A stretch of DNA of 64,000 nucleotides from an uncultured Clostridia bacterium (GTDB lineage Bacteria > Bacillota > Clostridia > TANB77 > CAG-508), in NCBI GenBank assembly GCA_948502395.1, contig CAOPES010000005.1:66455-130454 (forward strand), written 5' to 3'. Positions 57,302 to 64,000 of the stretch are shown one piece after another (positions within the stretch are counted from its first letter, which is position 1; each line of letters opens with the position of its first letter). The notes beneath the pieces were generated by a model. It made no database searches. It was not told the DNA's origin and saw nothing but the letters and a program-made list of their open reading frames with translations. The translations under genes and the position numbers were made by a program.

Positions 57302-57331
57302 TTGACGTAATTCCTTTTCAGACGATAAAAT
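57302..57331 (+). promoter_or_regulatory. Shared pilin-type promoter, copy 2
   Basis: TTGACG, 18 bp, TAAAAT with TGTTGACGTAA as in the other four copies. Its spacer end (GACGA before TAAAAT) is shared with copy 1. Confidence 0.75.
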
Positions 57332-57363
57332 ATCGGTAAGAAAAAACAAAGGAGAAAAGGAAT

Positions 57364-59264
57364 ATGCAAAAAATTAGTATAAAAGGAATAACTCTGATAT
57401 CACTAGTAATAACAATAATACTATTGTTAATATTAGCACGGAGTAACAGTGGCCACATTAACAGGAGATAATGGAACAATAGGAAAAGCTCGGAGAAGCA
57501 AAATTCAAAACAGAATTATCAGCAGTAGCAGAAGAATATGAATTATATTTAACAGAAAGAATTGCAAACGACAGAAGTTTTGAAGAAGGAGCATTATATG
57601 CTGGAAAAAATGCCTTAATATATAATTCTGTTCAGGAAGAAGGAAATATATATACAGTTTTAAAAAATTCAAACAAAAAATATGTAGATAATTTTGAAAT
57701 AATAAAAGGAGAGTTATTTTATTTTTCAGAAAACGAACAACAAGAAAAATGGGCAAAAGAAATAGGAATAAAAGTAAGCCCATATATAATAATAGATGGA
57801 GAACTAATGTCATCTAATAGAAATTTGGAATTAATGGATGAAGCAACAGGAACAATAACAATACCACAAAATGTAACTAAAATTGGGGAAGGAGCTTTTA
57901 GAGATGTATCAGGGTTACGTAGTATAGTAATTCCAGGCACAGTAAAGGTAATAGGGGACAATGCATTTTCGGGAAATCCAACATTAGAAAAAGTAGTAAT
58001 AGAAGAAGGTGTTGAAAAAATAGGTTCAGCAGCATTTCAAAGTTGCAGTGCATTAAAATCAATAAAAATAGCAGATAGTGTTTCAATCATAGGAGAAAGC
58101 TGTTTCCGTGCATGCAGTTCATTAGTAGAAATTAATATTCCAAGTTCAACAAAAGAACTAGCATATAGAGTGTTAGAAAGTACTAAAATCAGTGAAATAA
58201 TATTACCAGAAGGTGTAGAGAAAATACAATCAAGTGCATTTCAAACTTGTACTGAATTAACAAGAGTTGTAATACCTTCAACTGTAAACATGATAGTAGG
58301 AACAGCTTTTAATTCTACACCTAAATTAAAAAATCTAGAAATATCACCAGATAATGAAAATTACAGTTTTTCAGATAGTGTGTTAATGTCAAGAGACGGA
58401 AAAAACTTATACTATATATTACCTAATATATCAGAAATAAATATACCAGAAACAGTGGAAAATATTAAAGGGGGAGCTTTGGAAGCACATTCACAGCAAG
58501 CTGTACTAAATATTTCTAAAAATGTAAAATCTATTGAAACAGTATTTTCTAGATTAATAACAAGAATAAATGTAGTAGATGATAATCCATATTTTAAAAG
58601 TGCAGATGGAAATTTATATAACAAAGATATGACTATAATTTATAGATACACGCAAAATCAAACATCATTTGTAATTCCTAATACAGTAAAAAGGATAATG
58701 AGACAAGCATTTACTAATAGATATAATTTAGCGCAGTTGACATTGCCAGAAAATTTAGAGATAATAGATGATTGGGTATTTTCAGGAACTAAGATTAATA
58801 GATTAGATATTCCAGCAAAGGTAAAGAAATTCACAGCATTATGTTTTATTGGAATTGGTTCAGTAACTATATCAGAACAAAATGACAATTATAGGGCTGA
58901 ACAAAATGGAACGGTTATATTAAGTAAAGACGGAAAAGTACTTGTTGCTTTATTACAAAATTTAGCAGAATATAATATTCCAAGTTCGATCGAAACAATA
59001 GAAAGTTATGCGTTTTATAACAAATCAAATTTAAAAGAAATAAAGATACATGAAGGAGTAAAAGTTATTAAAACAAGTGCTTTTAATTATACAAACCAAT
59101 TACAAAAAATACAAATTCCTTCAACAATAGAGATAATTGGAGCAAATGCGTTTTTTGAATGTTATAATTTAAAGGAAATAATAATAGACAAGAAGGAAGG
59201 GGAAGTACAAGGTGCTCCTTGGGGGTGCCCATATGGATTGAGAGCAGTATTTTGGAATAAATAG
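57364..59264 (+). CDS. Pilin-like leucine-rich-repeat protein, two CGG frame breaks
   Basis: Paralogue of the gene at 16.5 kb with the same layout: a pilin-like N terminus (KGITLISLVITIILLLILA), a linker, then BspA/LRR_5 repeats. CGG at codon 26 (57439-57441) and again at residue 43 (57491-57493) interrupt it. Skipping both Cs restores LAGVTVATLTGDNGTIGKAG-EAKFKTEL and a 632-residue protein, exactly the length of its paralogue. At the second site the paralogue has GCG GGA with no extra C. Probably a surface or pseudopilus component. Confidence 0.85.
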
Positions 59265-59330
59265 TGTGTAAATTTAATAGGAGATTCAATCTTTAATTTT
59301 GTGATGAAGAGTATAAAATAATAAAAATAG

Positions 59331-59361
59331 AGCCTAGGAAACTAAAAAAAATTCCTAGGCT
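59331..59361 (+). terminator. Hairpin after the LRR pilin-like gene
   Basis: AGCCTAGGAA / TTCCTAGGCT stem with an A-rich loop; it lacks a strong T run. Confidence 0.55.
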
Positions 59362-59369
59362 ATTACTTG

Positions 59370-59399
59370 TTGACGTAAGACCTTTTGAAAAAGTAAAAT
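59370..59399 (+). promoter_or_regulatory. Shared pilin-type promoter, copy 3
   Basis: TTGACG, 18 bp, TAAAAT; preceded by ACTTG as in copies 1 and 4. Confidence 0.75.
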
Positions 59400-59432
59400 A
59401 GTAATGAACTAAGGATAGAAAGGTTGATAAAA

Positions 59433-60702
59433 ATGAGTAAAAAGAGATTAAACAAAGGTATTACTTTAATAGCACTAGTAATTACAATTATAGTATTGTT
59501 AATACTTGCAGGTGTAGCAATAGCGACACTAACAGGAGATAATGGGATATTAACAAAAGCAGTGCAAGCAAAAGATGCAACAAGGGGCGGAGAAGTAAAA
59601 GAATATGTAGAAATGGCAATAGCAGAAAATACAATGGCAGATAACACAAATGGAACAAGAAAAACAAGAGCAGAAGTAATTTCAGAATTACAAACACAAG
59701 GAAAATTAACAGCAGAAGAAGTAGCAAAGCTAGCAGATGTAGATGTAATAACAATAGGTGGAGTTGAAATTAACTTTGGAGAATTATTTACATTAGTAGA
59801 TATGTATGACAAAGCAATAGCAGATAATTGCACAAACGAAGACGCAAATTGTACAAATAAAAGACATTTACACATAGGAGATTACGTGGATTACAAAAAT
59901 CCAACATCAGGAAGTAAAAGAGCAAATGCAACAGATACAGGATATGATACAGATCAAATATATGAAGCATCTAAGAACAACTTAAATTGGAGAGTATTAG
60001 GAAAAGATACTGCAACTGGTGGAATAAAATTAATATCAGGAAGACCAATGAAAAGCAATAACTCAGAAACAGACCCATATTTACATTTGTATGGGGCAAA
60101 AGGTTATATGAATGCAGAAACGGTATTAAATGATTTATGTAGCTTATACACAACACAGTATGGAACAGCAAGAAGTGTAAATAGAAATGATGTAAATGAA
60201 ATAACAGGAATAACAACAGATGAGAAAATTAAGGAATATAACAAAGGTACAAGTTGGTGGGGAAGTAAACAATATGGAGAAACATATAGTTTTGAAAATC
60301 ATTATACACCACAAAGTTGGTTAAATGAAAAGCAAAAAACGACTGTATCAGGGACAGTAAATGCTTATGTGTATACTGTAAATTCAGGAGACGAACCAGT
60401 GGTGGATTTAGCAAATACAAGGGCTTATAAAATGCTATTTGAAAATGTAGATGAAGCATATTATTGGCTAGCTTCGCGTGGTGTGGTTGCGCGCTCCGAC
60501 TTTGCTTCCTTTCTGTGTTGGCGGAGTTATTGTAGCCGAAGACGCAGTGAGCGTGTACTCGCGTGGCTTGTTCCATTCCGGTAACGGCAGCGAGGATGGC
60601 CGTTGCTGCGGCGTACGTCCTGTAATATATTTAAAATCTGAAATCACAGAAAAAGAAGTACCTAGAATATCGGACAAAACGGAAGAAACATGGAATTTTT
60701 AG
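59433..60702 (+). CDS. Pilin-like protein with hypervariable C-lectin-like end, frame break in the variable region
   Basis: The N terminus KGITLIALVITIIVLLILAG is an intact pilin-like helix with no extra C (AAC AAA GGT). A middle part has SGRPMKS and WRVLGKD elements as in DUF6273-like domains, and the end has YYWLAS ... GVRPVIYL. The variable segment (60474-60621) is GC-rich and differs at most codons from its neighbours. One extra T in it (60510-60512) shifts the frame, so in-frame reading ends at 60584. Without that T the product is 422 residues and ends like the third copy. RBS-like AAAGG lies before ATG 59433. Confidence 0.8.
60474..60621 (+). other. Variable region 1, DGR-like
   Basis: Compared with the third copy, differences concentrate at first and second codon positions (about 12 and 20, against about 10 at third positions, by hand alignment). 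The segment is far more GC-rich than its surroundings. Its end GTACGTCCTGTAATAT is common to all three genes. A reverse transcriptase and template repeat are not in this window. Confidence 0.6.
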
Positions 60703-60711
60703 AAAATATAA

Positions 60712-60751
60712 ATTGCCAAAAGAGATGAAGAATTTTTTTGGCAGTTTTTTT
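60712..60751 (+). terminator. Terminator after pilin-like gene 1
   Basis: TTGCCAAAA / TTTTTTGGCA stem with Ts; the ends recall family A palindromes. Confidence 0.7.
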
Positions 60752-60815
60752 GTTATGCATCAAATTATAAGAAATAAAAATGTAAATACTAAAAAAGAGA
60801 AGTAAGGTATACTTG

Positions 60816-60845
60816 TTGACGTAATGTGAATGTAAAGTATAAAAT
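60816..60845 (+). promoter_or_regulatory. Shared pilin-type promoter, copy 4
   Basis: TTGACG, 18 bp, TAAAAT; nearly the same spacer end (AAGTA) as copy 5. Confidence 0.75.
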
Positions 60846-60878
60846 TTAGTAAACAAAAGAAGGGAGAAATTTAAAAAA

Positions 60879-62193
60879 ATGAAACAAAACAAACGGAATT
60901 ACACTAATAGCACTAGTAATCACAATAATTGTGCTATTAATCTTTGCAGGAGTAGCAATATCGACGCTAACAGGAGATAATGGGATATTAACAAAAGCAG
61001 TGCAATCAAAAGATGCAACAAGGGGTGGAGAAGTAAAAGACTATGTAAGAATGGCGGTAGCTGAAAATGCAATGGCAGATAACACAAATGGAACAAGAAG
61101 AACAAGGGCAGAAGTAATCTCAGAATTAAGTACACAAGGAAAATTAACAGCAGAAGAAGTAGCGAAATTAACAGACGAAGAAAATCCAGTAGATGTAATA
61201 ACAATAGGTGGAATTGAAATCAATTTTGCAGAATTAGGTTCAGCAGGTGGTGGATTAACATTAGTACAGATGTATGACAAAGCGGTAGCAGATAACTGTA
61301 CAAATGAAAACGGAAATTGTACAAATAAAGAACACTTACACATAGGTGATTATGTGGATTACAAAAATCCAACATCAGGAAGTAAAAGAGCAAATGCAGT
61401 AGATACAGGATATGGTACAGACCAAATATATGAAGCATCAAAAAATCAATTAAATTGGAGAGTATTAGGAAAAGATAGTGCAACAGGTGGAATAAAATTA
61501 ATTTCAGGAAGACCAATGAAAAGCAATAACTTAGAAACAGACCCATATTTACATTTGTATGGGGCAAAAGGTTATATAAATGCAGAAACGGTATTAAATG
61601 ATTTATGTAGTTTATACACAACACAGTATGGAACAGCAAGAAGTGTAAATATAAATGACGTAAATGAGATAACAGGAATAACAACAGATGAAGAAATCAA
61701 AAAATATAATAAGGGGCCAGAATGGTGGGGAAGTAAGCAATACGGAGAAGCATATAGTTTTGAAAATCATTATACCCCACAAAGTTGGTTAAAGGAAAAG
61801 CAACAGACTACTGTATCAGGAATAGTAAATGCTTATGTGTATATTGTAAATTTAGGAGACGAATCAGTAGTAAACTTATCAAATGAAAGAGCTTATAAAA
61901 TGCTATTTGGAAATGTAGATGAAGCATATTATTGGCTAGCTTCGAGTAGTGTTCGTGCAAACCTAGAGCATGCTTACTTCTGTGTAGACAAAGTTTATGA
62001 AGATTTAGGTGGATTATACGTGTATTCAGGTCGTTTATTTAATTCTGATGACGGTAATGAAGGGGAGTATTACTACGGTGTACGTCCTGTAATATCACTA
62101 AAATTTAGCATAACAGAAAATGAAATACCAAAAGTACCAGACAGAACAGAAGAAACATGGGAAAATATGGGGGCAGGAAATGAACCAAGTTAA
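60879..62193 (+). CDS. Pilin-like protein with variable C-terminal end, CGG frame break
   Basis: CGG at codon 6 (60894-60896) breaks the frame between MKQNK and GITLIALVITIIVLLIFAG; skipping C gives 437 residues. The pilin helix is followed by SKDATRGGEVKDYVRMAVAE, a C-rich element (NCTNENGNCTNK) and the lectin-like domain ending YYWLAS (variable) GVRPVISL. Its variable region (61942-62089) is less GC-rich than those of copies 1 and 3 and carries TAC TAC where they have TGC TGC. GGGAGAAA lies before the ATG. Confidence 0.85.
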
Positions 62194-62234
62194 TAAAAAG
62201 TAAAGTTGTAGTAACAACGACCAAATAAAAATAA

Positions 62235-62278
62235 AAACACCATTGATATTCGGTAAGTTTGAATATTAATGGTGTTTC
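62235..62278 (+). terminator. Terminator after pilin-like gene 2
   Basis: AACACCATTGATATT / AATATTAATGGTGTTT stem with a 10-base loop. Confidence 0.75.
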
Positions 62279-62367
62279 AATTTATATCAATATTTTTTCT
62301 TTTAATTTTTTAGCGATTTGAAATAGAAAAATAAAAAAAGCAACAAAAAGTTATAAAAATATAACTG

Positions 62368-62397
62368 TTGACGTAATGTTTGAACGAAGTATAAAAT
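62368..62397 (+). promoter_or_regulatory. Shared pilin-type promoter, copy 5
   Basis: TTGACG, 18 bp, TAAAAT, with TGTTGACGTAATGT shared with copy 4. Confidence 0.75.
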
Positions 62398-62428
62398 TTA
62401 ATCAAACAAAAGAAAGGAAAAAGAAAAA

Positions 62429-63701
62429 ATGAAACAAAACAAACGGAATTACGCTAATAGCCTTAGTAATAACAATAATAGTATTACTAATATTAGCCGG
62501 TGTAGCAATAGCAACACTAACAGGAGACAACGGAGTACTAACAAAAGCAGTACATGCCAAAGATGCAACAAGGGGTGGAGAAGTAAAAGACTATGTAAGA
62601 ATGGCGGTAGCTGAAAATGCAATGGCAGATAACACAAATGGAACAAGAAGAACAAGGGCAGAAGTAATCTCAGAATTAAGTACACAAGGAAAATTAACAG
62701 CAGAAGAAGTAGAAAAGCTAGCAGATATAGATGTAATAACAATAGGTGGAATTGAAATCAATTTTGGAGAATTAGGTTCAGCAGGATTAACATTAGTTGC
62801 AAAGTATGACAAAGCAGTAGCAGATGACTGTATAAATGAAGACGGCAGTTGTACAAATAAAGAACACTTGCACATAGGTGATTATGTGGATTACAAAAAT
62901 CCGACATCAGGGAGTAAATGGGCAAATGCAACAGATACAGGATATGATACAGACCAAATATATGAAGCTTCAAAAAATCAATTAAATTGGAGAGTATTAG
63001 GAAAAGATAGTGCAACAGGTGGAATAAAATTAATTTCAGGAAGACCAATGAAAAGCAATAACTTAGAAACAGACCCATATTTACATTTGTATGGGGCAAA
63101 AGGTTATATAAATGCAGAAACGGTATTAAATGATTTATGTAGTTTATACACAACACAGTATGGAACAGCAAGAAGTGTAAATATAAATGACGTAAATGAG
63201 ATAACAGGAATAACAACAGATGAAGAAATCAAAAAATATAATAAGGGGCCAGAATGGTGGGGAAGTAAGCAATACGGAGAAGCATATAGTTTTGAAAATC
63301 ATTATACCCCACAAAGTTGGTTAAAGGAAAAGCAACAGACTACTGTATCAGGAATAGTAAATGCTTATGTGTATATTGTAAATTTAGGAGACGAATCAGT
63401 AGTAAACTTATCAAATGAAAGAGCTTATAAAATGCTATTTGGAAATGTAGATGAAGCATATTATTGGCTAGCTTCACGTAGTGTCCATGCAGACTCTGAC
63501 TATGCTCGCTTCTGTGCTGGCGAAGTTAGTGGAGACGGAGCCGGAGTGTACGTGAGCTCGAATCGTTTGTTCGGTTCTGCTGATGGCAGCGAGCGCGACA
63601 TCTGCTGCGGTGTACGTCCTGTAATATATTTAAAATCTGAAATCACAGAAAAAGAAGTACCTAGAATATCAGACAAAACAGAAGAAACATGGAATTTTTA
63701 G
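62429..63701 (+). CDS. Pilin-like protein with GC-rich variable C-terminal end, CGG frame break
   Basis: CGG at codon 6 (62444-62446), in the same place as in copy 2; skipping C gives GITLIALVITIIVLLILAG and 423 residues. From about 62950 to 63475 it is almost base-identical to copy 2. It then diverges abruptly in the variable region (63474-63619), and after the variable region it is almost identical to copy 1, through the stop codon and beyond. The variable part reads ASRSVHADSDYARFCAGEV and so on, and ends GVRPVIYL. Confidence 0.85.
63474..63619 (+). other. Variable region 3, DGR-like
   Basis: GC-rich 146-base segment in an AT-rich gene, with codons such as GAC, AGC, GCC and CGC where copy 2 has AAC, TAT, GGT and GGG. 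The flanks are near-identical between paralogues. Confidence 0.6.
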
Positions 63702-64000
63702 AAAATATAAATTGCTAAAAGAGATAATGAACTTTTTGGTTGTTTTAGAATATAAAAAGCATGTCTCATTATAGCAATGTCGAAAAATGTCGATGAAAAG
63801 TTGAAGAAAATTGAATAAAAATATTGAAAAAGTATATAAAATCTGATATAGTACAAAAGTGTTAACACAGAATTTATATACTTTTATAAATTCTTTAAAT
63901 CAAAAAATTTTTATAAAAATTAAAAAAGCTTAATTTTATAAGCTTAAATATTTAATTAGAATATTTAATTCAAAATTAATTCTTAAAAATTTCAAAAAAC
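63702..64000. other. AT-rich non-coding end of window
   Basis: After a short stretch similar to the 3' flank of copy 1, no frame with a ribosome site and no clear repeat were seen. A DGR template repeat is not visible here. Confidence 0.5.

Noticed and set aside
3189..62446. Reassignment of CGG to another amino acid (as reported for CGG in some low-GC bacteria)
   Set aside because: At these 17 sites any one-codon-one-residue reading leads to a stop and loss of homology; a frame change is required. Other CGGs fit Arg.
60474..63619. Reverse transcriptase or template repeat of the suspected retroelement inside the window
   Set aside because: I checked the coding regions for a polymerase with a YxDD-type core and the gaps for an A-rich copy of the variable segment and found neither.

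Overview
The window comes from a low-GC, endospore-forming Clostridia-type Firmicute. The sporulation genes spoIIID, a yabG-like gene, a sipL-like gene and yunB are present, together with veg, dnaG-rpoD, carD and the pyrH-frr-ispA-uppS-cdsA-rseP block. I cannot name the species. Many pilin-like genes and very A-rich coding sequence suggest an uncultured gut lineage (inference).

Layout. 0.1-6.5 kb: an unknown protein, then pyrH, frr, ispA, uppS, cdsA and rseP (ribosome recycling, polyprenyl and phospholipid synthesis). 6.6-11.9 kb: alpha-glucan phosphorylase, a membrane protein and a NUDIX enzyme. 11.9-16.4 kb: sporulation genes and veg around a ~600-bp foldback sequence. 16.5-23.6 kb: a pilin-like leucine-rich-repeat (LRR) surface protein, alpha-amylase and dnaE. 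23.7-28.7 kb: MgtA-type P-type ATPase, NUDIX, Fic and two small unknowns. 28.8-37.2 kb: an ABC-2 exporter, a TipA-like MerR regulator with a stress/repair cassette, and an ABC-F protein. 37.2-37.9 kb: a decayed type III toxin-antitoxin locus. 38-43.5 kb: phosphoesterase, pentapeptide protein, MazG-like, feoB/feoA, dut, carD. 43.7-49 kb: tRNA-Leu(UAA) used repeatedly as an integration site, with a protein kinase, an AlbA-domain regulator and small unknowns. 49-57.2 kb: aminotransferase, nadD, nadE, Cof hydrolase, dnaG, rpoD, mscS. 57.3-64 kb: a second LRR pilin-like protein and three tandem pilin-like proteins whose C-terminal ends look like targets of a diversity-generating retroelement (DGR).

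Main observation. Seventeen times, in twelve genes, one extra C stands directly before a glycine codon and makes an in-frame CGG. Reading on in frame ends at a stop; skipping the C restores a full-length protein of the usual size. The affected genes include dnaG, ispA, feoB (three sites), mgtA (two), mscS, yunB, an ABC permease (two), a pentapeptide protein and four pilin-like genes. Nearly every single-base frame break here has this form. Either CGG is a +1 recoding signal (CGGN read as glycine) in this organism, or there is an unusually frame-aware sequence artefact. At least nine other in-frame CGG codons are read normally as arginine, so context must matter if the effect is biological.

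Other system-level features: five pilin-like genes share one promoter architecture (TTGACG, exactly 18 bp, TAAAAT); three families of intergenic palindromes with GGGGAC/GTCCCC cores lie between genes, often just before ribosome binding sites; and an intact-looking ToxI-type RNA repeat array precedes a broken toxN.
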